DNA from: Burhinus oedicnemus
Lineage: Eukaryota > Chordata > Aves > Charadriiformes > Burhinidae
NCBI GenBank assembly: GCA_008921705.1
Contig: VFFE01007081.1
Location: 401,449 to 465,448 of the forward strand
Length of the DNA stretch: 64,000 bases
Direction of reading: 5' to 3'
The notes beneath the pieces are model-generated. The model searched no databases, had not been told where the DNA came from, and saw only the letters and a list, made by a program, of their open reading frames with translations. Both the position numbers and the translations under genes were made by a program. This document shows, piece after piece, positions 1 to 11,272 of this stretch. Positions within the stretch are counted from its first letter, which is position 1. Every line of letters starts with the position of its first letter.

Positions 1-649
1 TAAATGTGTGTGTGAGAGAGAGAGAAAGAGACTATTTTTAAGTCCTTTGAAGATCTACAAAGCAACTTTGGTTTTATTAAGAGGAATTTCTCCCAATGGG
101 CCTGACATTTCAGCCTGCAGGTCTGACATCTCCTGACAACAAGCAGACCTGGAACATAGTTAAGGGGGAGTAGAAGAAGTACCCAGCACACAGAACAAAA
201 GAACTTCTAAAATTAAATACCAGCTAAGCACAATGTCAGTGGAGAAAAATTAATGCCAAGGGATGTAATAGTGTCTTTGTGTAGCAAAGCACCAGTAAGT
301 TTCCTAATGGAAGTTTATCCACAGTTTTCATGATACAGGGATGGCTGGTATTTTGTTCCATCTCTATTGGCCCTTGGCACCAGGCTCAGTCAAAACTCTC
401 ACCCCTACGCAGTCAATGGCTAATTTAATCTACATTACAGCTGTTTAGTTACAATGCTGCTCTTGGGACTCGCTGTGGCCCTGGTCTGGCTGTTGAGGGA
501 AGAAGAGGGACTGCACAGCTGCATGGGCATGCATCCCTGCTTTGCATCACCAGGACCCCATGTACAGCAGCAAGCAGCCCTGGAGGGGAGGCGACTGCAG
601 CCTTCTGCAACCCACTTATATGTATGGTGATTGATGGTTTTGTGGTTTC
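1..649. other. Intergenic, no gene seen
   Basis: Apart from the simple repeat at the left edge I see no gene, RNA or recognisable repeat before the CR1 tail that begins near 650. Reading frames are short and unremarkable. Confidence 0.6.
6..33. repeat. Short TG / GA simple repeat
   Basis: A run of alternating TG passes directly into GA dinucleotides with one AAAG interruption. It is a compound microsatellite of about 28 bp at the window edge. Confidence 0.8.
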
Positions 650-1115
650 ACAGAATCATAGAATCATGGAATGGTTAGAGTTGGAAGGGACCTTAAAGAT
701 CATCTAGTTCCAACCCCACTGCCGTGAGCAGGGACACTTTCCACTAGACCAGGTTACTCAAAGCCCCATCCAACCTGGCCTTGAACAGGTACCCCCAGGG
801 ATGGGGAATCCACAACTTCTCTGGGCAACCTGTTCCAGTGTCTCAACAACATCCTCACAGTAAAGAATTTCTTCCTAATATCTAATCTAAAACTACCTTC
901 TTTGAGTTTAGAACTGTTACCCCTTGTCCTATCACTACACTCCCTGATAAAGAGTCCCTCCCCATCTTTCCTGTAGGCCCCCTTTAAGTACTCAAAAGCT
1001 GCTATAAGGTCTCCCCAGAGCCACCTTCTCCTCTGCAGGGTGAACAACACCATCCCTCTCAGCCTGTCTTCACAGGAGAAGTGCTCCAGCCCTCTGATCA
1101 TCTTAGTGGCTTTCC
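650..1115 (-). mobile_element. CR1 non-LTR retrotransposon, 3' part (copy A)
   Basis: Read on the minus strand this is the 3' end of a CR1 LINE. The plus strand opens with the reverse complement of the CR1 tail (repeated AATCATAGAATCATGG-like octamers), followed by the conserved CR1 3' UTR and the end of ORF2. It aligns by eye with the copies at 10505 and 11965 in this window. The copy is interrupted at 1115/1116 by an LTR insertion and resumes at 1869 without loss of CR1 sequence. Copy A as a whole is 5'-truncated near 2058, as is usual for CR1 copies made by target-primed reverse transcription. It is non-functional. Confidence 0.93.
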
Positions 1116-1442
1116 TGGTTTGAGGTAAAACAGAAACAATTTTCTGTTGAGTAATTATACTTTGCAGCTAAGCCTCTTCTAACTGGATTCTCTGAAATTA
1201 ATAGCATATTGTTGAGACACTGTTCGCTATGTTTATAGTTGATGCCAAGGCATGGGATGCAGAGAGGCTCTTGCTTATACTTATTGTTATAACAACCAAG
1301 GCCAGCCAACTTCGTTATTTGCCCCGTTGGAGGGTCAGAAGCAGAAGAGCTTAGAGGGGTCACACCTGTGGGACGGAGCGGACAGGACAGGTGACCCAAA
1401 ACTGACCAACAGGGTATTCCATCCCATCTGCCTCATGCTCAG

Positions 1443-1449
1443 TATAAAA
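1443..1449 (+). promoter_or_regulatory. TATA box of the LTR
   Basis: A TATAAAA match sits at the U3/R position expected in an LTR, about 265 bp before the ATTAAA signal. It is the clearest core-promoter motif in the window. Whether it is active is unknown. Confidence 0.55.
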
Positions 1450-1711
1450 GCTGAGGGATGAAAGGGACAGCCCTCTTTCTTCAATGGCCGGTGTCCGAGG
1501 AGGACTCTGTCTGTCTATCTGCCTTTGATCCTGATCCATGTGTTCCAGAATCCAGATCTGGAATCCAGTTTCCATTCATTGCTCAGTCCAGTCCCAGACT
1601 TTCCCAATGTCTACTGGTGCCGTGATCATCATCCTGGGAGCTCAATATGGTTTTGTATATATTGTATATATTTCGTTATTTCCTTTTTATTATTTTATCA
1701 TTAATATTTTC

Positions 1712-1717
1712 ATTAAA
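1712..1717 (+). terminator. Polyadenylation signal of the LTR
   Basis: ATTAAA lies in an AT-rich stretch and is followed within about 30 bp by a T/CT-rich segment. This is the arrangement of a retroviral R/U5 polyadenylation region. Confidence 0.5.
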
Positions 1718-1846
1718 TCAGTTTAGTTTTTTCTAGACTTGTAAGTCTCTTTCTCTCTCTCCCTTCTCTCCTTGGAGAGGGAGTTGGGGGAGAGCATCTG
1801 TCATTCATTTCAGTGGCCAGTCTGGCCCAAGCCACAACAGATTTAT

Positions 1847-1864
1847 TGGCACCCGACTGGGACG
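1847..1864 (+). other. Primer-binding-site-like 18-mer
   Basis: TGGCACCCGACTGGGACG starts with the TGG expected to pair with the CCA end of a tRNA and resembles lysine-type retroviral primer-binding sites in its TGGC-CCCGA core. It lies 7 bp after a CA that could be the true LTR end (1839) and 4 bp before the CR1 junction. The resemblance is judged by eye. Confidence 0.4.
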
Positions 1865-1868
1865 AACA

Positions 1869-2058
1869 ACTCCTCTTGACTTGCTCCGACAGGTGCATGT
1901 CCTTCTTATGTCGGAGGCTCCAGAGCTGGACGCAGTACTCCGGGTGGGGTCTCACCAGAGCAGAGTAGAGGGGCAGAATCACCTCCCTCAACCTGCTGGT
2001 CACACTTCTTTTGATGCAGCCCAGGATACAATTGGACTTTTGGGCTGTGAGTGCAACC
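1869..2058 (-). mobile_element. CR1 copy A, 5' part beyond the LTR
   Basis: This continues the CR1 copy of 650-1115, picking up at the codons for the end of the reverse-transcriptase ORF. It matches the copy-C segment near 12410-12595 base for base over most of its length. CR1 similarity stops near 2058, which is the 5' truncation point of the copy. Confidence 0.9.
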
Positions 2059-4804
2059 TCAAAAGTGTTTCCTCCAAAAACGCTGGCTGAGTGGCAGCTG
2101 CACCAGCACCAGCCCCAGCCCCAGGACCTTGGCAGGTAGGAGCCATGTCGGTGGGCCCACAGCATGGTCCCTCTGCTCTTTGGCGGCAGAGGTCTGCTCC
2201 CTTGTATTCTGCATTGTTTGACTCATGGGTTGCCAAGTGCAGAGAATGTGATAAAGGACAGAGATTTCCACCAACACCAGAACCCTCATGCTTAAGGCAT
2301 GCTAGCTTGGAGGTCTCAGCCGAGCTGTCCTCTGAAGTAAAGTGTCTTGAAAAAGAGTCTTGAAAAGATCTCCCACTAAGGGGTGATGGAATTTAATTCT
2401 GTACTACATCTGCAATTATTTAGTGTGCAAGAATGCATGCCAGAGTGTGAGAGAGATCCCAGCTGCAGGTGTTGGGGGGGGACAGCAGGGTCCGGGCAGG
2501 GAGGGCTGAAGCCAAGAGCTGGAGAGCTGGAAGGACACACTGCGCTGAGGACCTTAGCAAGAGCATGCTTGGGACCTTAGATGAGGGTTCACAGTGCTTG
2601 GTGTGGCAGGTCTTGGCATGAAAGGGCAAGGTGAGAGTGTGGGCACAGGCAGGGGTGTGAGGCCAGGGTGGCCAACTCTGCCCAGGGGTACCTGGGCCCC
2701 AGGGCGGGTGGTGTCCTGTGCTGAGTGCATCCTTGGCCCCGCTACTCCAGGGGATGCAGCCAACAGCCATGGACAAGCTGCCTTCCTTTCCTACACCGCT
2801 CTTGGGGGGAAAGGAGAAAGGGGCTCTAGGTACCAGCAGAAGGGCAGGAACCATCATCTGAATTTTATTGTGCTGTCTTTAGAAAGCCACTCTGTTCCTC
2901 AGTATACGGACCTGCAGACCTGCAGTGATGCCACTTACCTTCCTCACTGGAGTGCTGCAAACCTCGATGCATTAGCGTTTGTAGCCTATATTAAAACCCT
3001 TAACTGAAATGTGCTAAAGAAGTGAAACACATTAGGTGCAAAGCATGCGGATAATATTGATGCTTATACAAAATATGCTTCAGTAAAAGCTTAATAACTT
3101 ACCAAGAGGCAATAAACCCAAGTGTGACCTCAAATGCACTACAAATGGCTAATTTACAATTCCTGGCGTGTTTCTACCTTGGAGAGACAATCAACACACG
3201 CTATTTCAGAAAAGGGCTTTACAGATAAGCAAAATGAATATAATAGTCTCCTTAGCCGGCATAAATCAGCACCACTCCTGTGACCGCTGAGCCGGTTTAC
3301 ACTAGCTGCATAGCTGGGCCAGTTTTGCTTGGTGTGACCAAAATGACCAAAATGCATGATTTTGCTCACCTGCTGGAACCTTTCAGCATCAGGGGTCAGA
3401 GAGAGAGCTGCTGGAGGACTGTGGTTCCCCAGACAAATTTACATTTCAGTCAGAAAGATTACGCCACGTTTGTAATCTTTGTCTGAATTAAAAGAAATTC
3501 TTTGAGAGAGCCCTTGGGAATTGAGAGCATGGTGGTATTGTGATCATTTGGAAAACTGCCATAATTACTTTTTCTGTAAAAAGAATGTCCATATAACACA
3601 TTGTGGAGCAGAGAATTTTTAAAGAGATGGGAAAAACTGACCTGAGTGGATTAAAGCTGAGGGGTAGATTTTTAATAGGATAAGGTAGGACTGGATAAAG
3701 TGGGTTTACTCTTGTTGCACTTCAATATTCATTGTAGGCAGCCCTTGTTCATGCAGTGAGTTGAAAACTCTGGGTCCTGCTTGAAGAGGTAGTTCCCTGG
3801 TCTTTAACTGCCTCTTAACAGGCATAAATGATGGAAATACTTCTTGGCATGTTCTTGCATGGTGAGAGGTCATAAATAATTACAAATATATTTTGTGAAA
3901 TACATTCAACTAATTGTCAGGAAGACATTCTGAAATCTTTTTAGCCTGTTTGAGCTAAAAAAAAACCCAACAAAAAAACCCAAAGAGAATTGTGCCAATT
4001 GCCTCTAAAGGTTTTTTATATTCTCTGAGGAAATACAGAAAATTGTTATTTTCTAGGGTGGTTTTTTTATACTTTACTTTTTTCTTTGCTTTGTATTGTT
4101 TTAATTATTTTTAAATTTCATTTGAAATAGTTAAGCAAAAACAGTTCAGAAAATTGTTCATTTGTCCTACACAGACTTTCATATATGTTCTTAACACTCT
4201 ATGCTCTGAGCAAGCCTCACGACCTGTCAGAAAGCCAAGCACATAGGTGCGTAAAGCCTAGGAACTGCTATCCCCCTTGTCTTTCTCTCATCCCAGCAAG
4301 AATTCCCTCCTATAATTTTATAGGCCCTCTTTTGGATAGCTGCTTTTCTATAACCGCCCCCCCCCCCAATTCCTCTTACCACATGAACTTACTTCAAAAT
4401 CCTCGTTTTTCGGAAGTCGTTCTATAAGCACAACCTGGAGTCACCTGTCCCGGTGTCCTGCTCACTTCCCACTCCCAGTAGCTCATTCTCATGCCCAGAC
4501 TACCCACTCCTTGCAGCAATTTTCAGTCGCACTGTGAACTGGCTCAGAAAACAAACTTAACTGGGAGCAAACCATTTCTCGAGTCATTTTTCAGCCAGTT
4601 CAGCCCCATTGCTAGTTCACTGAATGATGGCACAAATGATTTGCTAACCTCAAAGGAAAGGTGACTGGGAAGGGACCGAGTGGTAACATCTCTTTGGTAG
4701 TAGCACTAAGTTATGCCAGCCTAAGGTGGTTTTCCAGCTACCCATGATACAACAAGTGAGATACCAGTAGCAAGCTATTTTCATCCTCTCAGAGTGCCAG
4801 GTTT
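2059..4804. other. Intergenic, GC-rich start then AT-rich
   Basis: About 2090-2130 has a CAGC/CCAG-rich low-complexity patch, and 2450-2780 is GC-rich with many G runs. The remainder (2.8-4.8 kb) is AT-rich with a C10-type homopolymer near 4360. No gene or transposon is recognised; open frames here show no family features. Confidence 0.5.
2474..2505 (+). other. Potential G-quadruplex
   Basis: Five runs of three or more G (2474-2481, 2488-2490, 2494-2496, 2499-2501, 2503-2505) are separated by loops of 1-6 bases. This fits the usual G3+N1-7 rule for a DNA or RNA quadruplex on the plus strand. Confidence 0.6.
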
Positions 4805-4824
4805 NNNNNNNNNNNNNNNNNNNN
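4805..4824. other. Assembly gap (20 N)
   Basis: Twenty unresolved bases. The round number suggests a placeholder whose true length is unknown. Confidence 0.98.
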
Positions 4825-5752
4825 CTTGGCTCTAATTCAGGTTTAAGATCCTCTGCAGTCTGCAAGGCACCTCATTGCTAGCTGGAAAAGGAGGAGTCCC
4901 AGAGGGACTGCTGGCTGAATGCTCCCATCACCAGCTAAGCTGCATGACGGGCAGGGATGGAAATGAGCCACCAGCTGTGATTCATGCAGGAACCGGTCCC
5001 ATGTGGGGACACATTTTCAGCCACCCCATGAGCTGCACCCTCAGGTGTCTCCTGCGCCCCATTCCCTGTTCCCACTTCACAGAGAGATTTGGGCAGAAGC
5101 CATGCCAGCACCCTGCTGCATCTGCTGCGGAGATGCTGCCGCCATGCTGGGCTTTAGGCAAGCTTGGTCACAAATTTGGGTCTAAATACCCAAAGTCTAC
5201 TGACAACCCATTTCAGGCTTTCCTGCCTGATATACTATTCAGAGCCCAGATTTCCTGACTCCTAGTTCAGCTGTCCTTTCTAATAAATTTTAAAACAACA
5301 TTTTAATTGTTGTTGTTATTATTTAGAACGTTTCACTTGACCCTCACAGTTCTCCCCGAAACTTTCACATCGCCCAACCTTTGAACTCTTTTTGGCAGGG
5401 AAATTGCAGTTGCTGCTTGGTTTTGTTTTTCTTCTCGAGCAAATGAGCTCTGCTCTTTTTTTTTTATCGATAAGAACATTCCACATATCACAGGCGAAAC
5501 AGGCCTGAAGTCCAGGTCCAGCGCAGAGAAATGGCTCCAATCCTTCATACAAAATGAGGCTTTGGATTAAGGAATGCTCCACCAAATGACAGTCAAGTCA
5601 GTAAAATTCCTTTTTCTGTGATTTTGCTGTAGTGAAATAATTTTCTCCTGTTAAGAAAATATGTGATGAATGATCAGGTTATTTTTATTCTAAATTGTAT
5701 TTTATAAGAGGCAGTCATCAGCAAAGTGAGAATCCAAGAGTTTTGGTGCTTA
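4825..5752. other. Intergenic, nothing recognised
   Basis: Mixed-composition DNA after the gap. No gene, RNA or repeat is recognised. Confidence 0.5.
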
Positions 5753-5850
5753 AAGCCAGAAGAAATCATTAGATCATCTAGTCAGGCTTCTGAAATATCA
5801 TAGGCCATTGAGTTTCATGCTGGTATCTTACATTAAATCCAAAGGCTTTA
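5753..5850 (-). mobile_element. Ancient CR1-type 3' tail relic
   Basis: The plus strand has the pattern AGAAATCATTAGATCATCTAG, then CTTCTGAAATATCATAGGCCA and GAGTTTCA. This matches, with many changes, the reverse complement of the 3' UTR of old sauropsid CR1 families ('gatcatctagtctgacctcc... cacaggccatag'). It is far more diverged than copies A-E. Consensus comparison is from memory. Confidence 0.6.
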
Positions 5851-7849
5851 GAAAAACTAAAGAATTTCAGGCACTCACATCTTTTAAGAAGATTAAACTG
5901 CATGTTGTAGGCAGAATACCAGAGAGACCAAGTTGGAGTCAGGAACGGCAGACAATTGATTAGGTACAGGCTGTTCCTAGAAAGCAAATAGTGCACTCAT
6001 CACTCAGGAAAGTGAAAAACAACTTTTGTCAATCTTCCATGTGAGTTAAGCTGCCTTTCTGACCCCCAGCCTGAGCCTGTTGTGGACAAAGAAAGCAATC
6101 TGAGTCAGCAAAACAAGAGTTAACAGGGCAACCTAGTCCCACCAACTTGCGAAACAAAGGAGACGCCCAGCACAGTTAGCCTAACTCTCTCCCACAAAGT
6201 CCATAACATTTTGTTAAGACGCAGCATTAAAGCCTTCCTTTTAAGAAAGTTTTCTAGACGATCCTATTTCTGATGGGAAATTAAGTCTGCATGAAGAAAG
6301 CTGATGGAAAGACTTGACTGCACTTCCTCAGTGATACTGGCTGGTGGGGTGGGCTGGCTCCGGAGTCACCTGGCACAACTGGATGAGTGCACAGTCCTGC
6401 TGGCCTGGTCCTCCTCCAGCTACAGGTCTCCAAGAATGGTGAACTTAAAGATCAGATTGTGTTTTAAAGAAAATCCTGTTTGTATTCACAGCTTTTATCA
6501 TCTTGGGACTTTTTAAAGTTTAAGTAAGAAATCTGAATATATTTAACAGCCAGCAGCAATGGCATAGGGAATAGCATAAAGTAAGTGGGAAAATGTACAG
6601 GAGAACTATTCCCAAGGGAAGGTGGCAGAGAAATGAGCATCTTGTTGAAGTACCCAAAACAGCTACCAATTAGGGTACATGTTTATCAAATATTCATTGA
6701 CACCAGCCTGCTATAAGCTTCAAATATTTAGCATGAAATTGTGCCCTATCTTTTAGTGATTCTGAAGGGGCTGAAAGATCCCCAAAATCCAGAAGACAGA
6801 TTAGACATCAGAAAGGTAAATGCTAGCTAGATGGATATGGGCAAACCTTCATTATAATCATCTCACAGTGAGGGAGCTGCATTCAAGAGAATTGCTAAAG
6901 GGAAGAACTGTGAAGAGCTACTTTGTCATCTCACTGCATCAAGATCCATTTTCTTTGATTACAGCTAAAATCTATATGCTCTGCTGATTCAGGAACTCTC
7001 AATGTATTTCTTAAGTGCTACTTTTTGATTATTGAGCAAGGATAAAGTAAACAGTGAATGTTCTTGGAGTACCAAAGACATCCTTCTGGATTATAAGTGA
7101 GCAGGAATCACGAAAGTCTGGCAGGCACCCATGGGGTGCATAAAATGGAATAGTCAATATTCTGTGAAATACCCCCTTGTCTTCAAGGGTTCCTTCTGCA
7201 CATTTGCAATGGCTCATCAGCCACTTCAGCTTGCTGTCTTGAGGTAGAGTGGTAACCCATATAAAAGCAAATCACATCAGGATTCAAGTTCCTGAAAGAA
7301 CAGAGGAGCAAAGTTTCTACCCGATATATTGAACACTGTGAGTCTTTACTCAATTAATTTCTCAGAGCTGGCAGGGTGTAGTTTATGCTAGGCGGAAAGT
7401 GACTTTAACGCCTCTTATCAATGTCTCTGCAGAGATTAGCCCCTGATTTGAACCTTTGGCTCATTTGTCAGCTTTGTGCATGTTAGAGGAAACATCTCTG
7501 GCAGCGACACCAGTGGGCTGTGGTATCATGCGAATTCACTCTTCAAGCTCCCCAAGTACCACAGTCCACTGAGACAGGGATGTGACTGGTATTTGGTTCA
7601 GCCCGTAAATGAATAAAAGCAAAATGTCATCCAGTGTTTCAGAATGAAAGAAAATAATTCCTTTGGACAGACTGATCTAATTTTATCAGCATTGACTTAA
7701 GTGGCAGGTCAGGGTGAACGTCTTTTGAAATTTCTGTGTTAGAGCAGGAGATTCGCCAGTAAATACAGAAATAAACTCTACCCAAGATTTATCTTCTCTG
7801 ACAGATTATAAGGCAGTGGAATCTGTAGGTGAAAATTCATGGCTTGTGG
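5851..7849. other. Intergenic, nothing recognised
   Basis: AT-rich DNA with scattered short frames. I see no coding exon, RNA gene or repeat. Confidence 0.5.
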
Positions 7850-7910
7850 TGTCTGGAGGTCAGACTAGGTGATGATAATGGTCTATTCTGAACCAAAAAA
7901 TATCCATGGC
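7850..7910 (+). mobile_element. Ancient CR1-type 3' tail relic
   Basis: GAGGTCAGACTAGGTGATGATAATGGTC followed by TATTCTGAACC is a diverged form of the CR1 3' end ('gtcagactagatgatcataatggtcccttctg...'). It is in the opposite orientation to the relic at 5753. Only the last 60 bp or so can be recognised. Confidence 0.6.
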
Positions 7911-10504
7911 TGTTATCACAGAGAACATGGTATTTTAAAATTGATTAAAAAATTGGTGAATTTAGTGAAGGAAAGAATATTGCAGGAAGAGTGGAACAGA
8001 TAATTTAATCTTTGCTAGTATATCTCTGCTCTCTCCAGACTTTGTCTCTGCTTTGCAAGAGAACACCACAGTCCTTTCCTTTCTCCCGCACATGTTCTGT
8101 TTCAATGTGAAGCAAAAAAGAGTGACCTCAGCTCTGCACAAGGTAGAGTCAAGGGCTGGGATTGCAGGTTGACAACTCATAAACCAGCAAAGCTATTTTA
8201 GTTGTAACATATATGAAGAAAAGGATAGATTTGAATAGCCGTTTACACTGTAAAACCTCTTAAAATCTTGTTCTATTTTTTCACAGAGCTTTGGCTCAAT
8301 AGATAATGTATTTGATAAATTTCCATGAAGCCTATTCACAATTCTTCTGCACACAATGCAATCAAATATTCTGTTTCATTTATTACCTGATATTGTTTAG
8401 AAATATACGTAATGGGTCATTCTTGATTTTTATGTGCATACAATTCATTGCAGGCCACACTCAGTAATGTATATAAATTCTGAGGATTATTTCCCTTCCA
8501 TATGTGATCAGGGAGTGACTGAACTCCTTATACCCTGCTATTGTAAAATGGAGCAGGCACTTGCCTCTGTTGCACAGGCAGTGAAGAATCCCAGTAGAGT
8601 AGCCCAGGGCCATTTCAGAGCTGTTTTCTGTACCCTCCCCCTACCCACTAAAAACGAGTCCCATGCTGTAGACCTGGCTTGCCATGGATGAAACTCTCCA
8701 TCCTCATTTACTGGCTCCAGCCACCCTCAAACACAATTGGGGAACCCCTTAGCCTGGAGCACCAAAAAAGCAGACTGCTACCTTAATAACAGAGCTGGTG
8801 TAAATTATAGTTTTCTGCAAATAAACTATTTTCATTCTAACTTTTTTAGTTGTTAGCAATTTACCTAAAACTTGAAAACCAACATTTTTTGTGTGTTAAG
8901 AAGGAAAAAATCATTGTTTTCAGAGATCCATTCTTCATGTTCCCAGGTGGCAGTAAGAGCCAGGGCTATAACAACATAGCTTGGACTCCCAGGCTGCTTC
9001 CTATTCTTCAGGTGATGAGTGAAAAAATGGTTATTAAAATAGCAAATGTAAAGCAATAGTGTGTTTTCACCTGGTTCAAAAAGAGGCAATAAGAACATAA
9101 GATCAACTCTTTGTAATTCCAGGCAACTGCACAAGAGAGTTCCAGCTTACAATGGTCCACCTGTCCCACATTTATCATCCTAGGCACCGAGACAAACCTC
9201 ACCAAACTTTGGATCTGTAAGGACAGATCAGAAGCTACAAGGAGAGCGGGTCACAGGAAATCAAACCATCTTCCCCATTTTCATCTGCAAAAACAAGTTA
9301 TGCGTCAAAGTGCTCCTCACTCCCTCCAGGTGACCAGCAGAAGCCTTGAAGCAATGGGAAAGCAACGAGACTTGTGACAGGACAGACACTGCAAGAGCAG
9401 GGTTTGATCCAGCTACAGACTGAAGAGCTGAAAGCCAATTCTGTGACCACAGCTCAGAAATGCTTGCGGTAAACTTAATGGCAGGTTTTTCTTGATGAAA
9501 ATTGGCAGCTGGTGACAAGTTCAGTGATTTTGAAGGGATGCATTGAGGGAATATCAAACAGCATTCACAAGGGCCTACTTAGTTTTTATGTGTGTCTCTG
9601 TCTACACAACAACCCTGATTAGGTAAAGATAATAATAGCTGTTTCTCTTTGAAGATACACATATCAGCTGGGAGCTTTACATCTTTGCAAAAGCACAGAA
9701 TAATTTCTTTTAAGAGGGTTAAGCATCAGTGCTTCCAAAACTGGAAGAGATAGCTATCTATTTACTCTCATGCCACTAAAATCCTTGTGAAAATGTGATC
9801 ACAGGTTCTTTTTTTAAAAAAGGCAGTAAGATATAGCACTGATGTCACAACCTTGGGCTCCTACTCATTTCAAAAGATCCATCAACTTCATAAACTAATA
9901 GAGACAAAAGCATCTTAACACACTTCATTTTAGTTAAAGTGGAAAAGCAGCAAAAAAATGTGACAAATATTATGTTCCTAAAATCGGAAATGGAGTCATT
10001 TGGACAAACCGTGAGACTCCTGTCTCTCTCCCTGGAAATAAGGAGATAAAATGTCAGCTATTTTCTCTAAAAAAGGAACAACAGGGTAGATGCTGATTCT
10101 TGACCCCTATGGCTCACCAGGGATTGTCTTACTGCAGATGACTCACATGACAGACAGCTTTTGTCAGTGCATACTCTAAGTTGTCTTTTAGGAGCATGTT
10201 GTCAAGGACTATGATCAAAATCATACCTTTATTCCTTTTTTCCCCAAAGTTATTATGCATTTGCAATGTCCTTGGAAGAGTCTGCCCATGCTCCAGAGCA
10301 ATGCTTCAAAGCCACCCAAGCAGAGCTTCCTCACAGTTTGTTTCACTTTTGCTGAACACAGAGAAAATGGGGCTTGTTGCTCTCGTCTTCTAGTGCAAAA
10401 TGAACACTCAAGATTAGATAGATTTGATTATGCTGTGCCGTTTTTTCCTAATGACCAGGACTCTCTCTGGTTTTCCAGTTCTGTACCTGGAGAAATAAAA
10501 AAAG
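7911..10504. other. Intergenic, nothing recognised
   Basis: AT-rich DNA without a supported gene. Overlapping short frames near 8.85-9.2 kb on both strands show no family features. Confidence 0.5.
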
Positions 10505-11272
10505 ATCATAGAATAGTAGAATCATAGAATGGTTAGAGTTGGAAGGGACCTTAAAGATCATCTAGTTCCAACCCCACTGCTATGGGCAGTGACATATTCC
10601 AGGAGACCAGGTTGCTCAAAGCCCCATCCAACCTGGCCTTGAACATTTCCAGGGATGGGGCATCCACAACTTCCCTGGGAAACCTATTCCAGTACCTCAA
10701 CATCATCCTCACAGTAAAGATTTTCTTCCTAATATCTAATCTAAATCTACCCTCTTCCAGTTTAAAACCATCACCCCTCATCCTATCACTGCACTCCCTG
10801 ATAAAGAGTTGCTCCCCATCTTTCCTGTAGGACCCTTTTAGGCACTGAAAGGCCTAAAGGTCTCCCCAAAGCCGACTTCTCCAGGCTGAACAACCCCATC
10901 TCTCTCAGCCTGTGCTCACAGGAGAGGTGCTCCAGCCCTCTGATCATCTTTGTGGCCCTCCTCTAGACCCACTCCAACAGGTCCATGTCCTTCTTATGTT
11001 GGAGGCTCCAGAGCTGGATGCAGCACTCCAGGTGGGATCTTATGAGAGCAGAGCAGAGGCGCAGAATCACCTCCCTCGACCTGCTGGCCATGTTTCTTTT
11101 GGCCTTGTTGAGGTTCATGAGGTTTGCACAGGCCCACCTCTCAAGCCTGTCTGGGTCCCTCTGGATGGCATCCTTTCCCTCCAGTGTGTCAACCCCTCCA
11201 CACAGCTTGGTGTTGTTGACAAACTTGCTGAGGGTACACTCAATCCCACTGTCTATGTTGTTGACAAAGATG
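10505..11272 (-). mobile_element. CR1 retrotransposon, 3' end with internal deletion (copy B)
   Basis: The plus strand starts with reverse-complemented CR1 octamers (ATCATAGAATAGTAGAATCATAGAATGG) and runs through the 3' UTR into the end of ORF2. Compared with copy C it lacks about 180 bp between the sequences matching 12554 and 12735; the junction is at 11100/11101. It is 5'-truncated near 11272, just after the part encoding the reverse-transcriptase catalytic region. It is non-functional. Confidence 0.93.

Larger units (their letters stand above)
1116..1868 (+). mobile_element. Endogenous retrovirus LTR inserted into CR1 copy A
   Basis: The roughly 750-bp insert interrupts CR1 exactly and begins TG and ends CA, as LTRs do. 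It holds LTR-type signals in order on the plus strand: a TATAAAA box (1443-1449), an ATTAAA polyadenylation signal (1712-1717) after an AT-rich stretch, and a CT-rich U5-like segment (about 1745-1775). Flanking CR1 bases 1111-1115 (TTTCC) and 1869-1873 (ACTCC) both derive from the CCTCC found in intact CR1 copies, so they are a decayed 5-bp target-site duplication. No gag, pol or env is present. The right end is odd: an 18-bp primer-binding-site-like sequence lies inside the insert. If the LTR proper ends at the CA at 1838-1839, the rest is leader. I do not assign a family with certainty; avian ERVL- or ERVK-like are both possible. Confidence 0.75.

Noticed and set aside
1713..2165. Minus-strand 150-codon open frame
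   Set aside because: It spans the LTR/CR1 junction and contains CR1 ORF2 residues only in its middle; it is a chance fusion frame.
2420..2857. Minus-strand 145-codon frame in GC-rich DNA
   Set aside because: GC-rich DNA has few stops. The peptide is Pro/Ser/Leu-rich with no domain or splice support.
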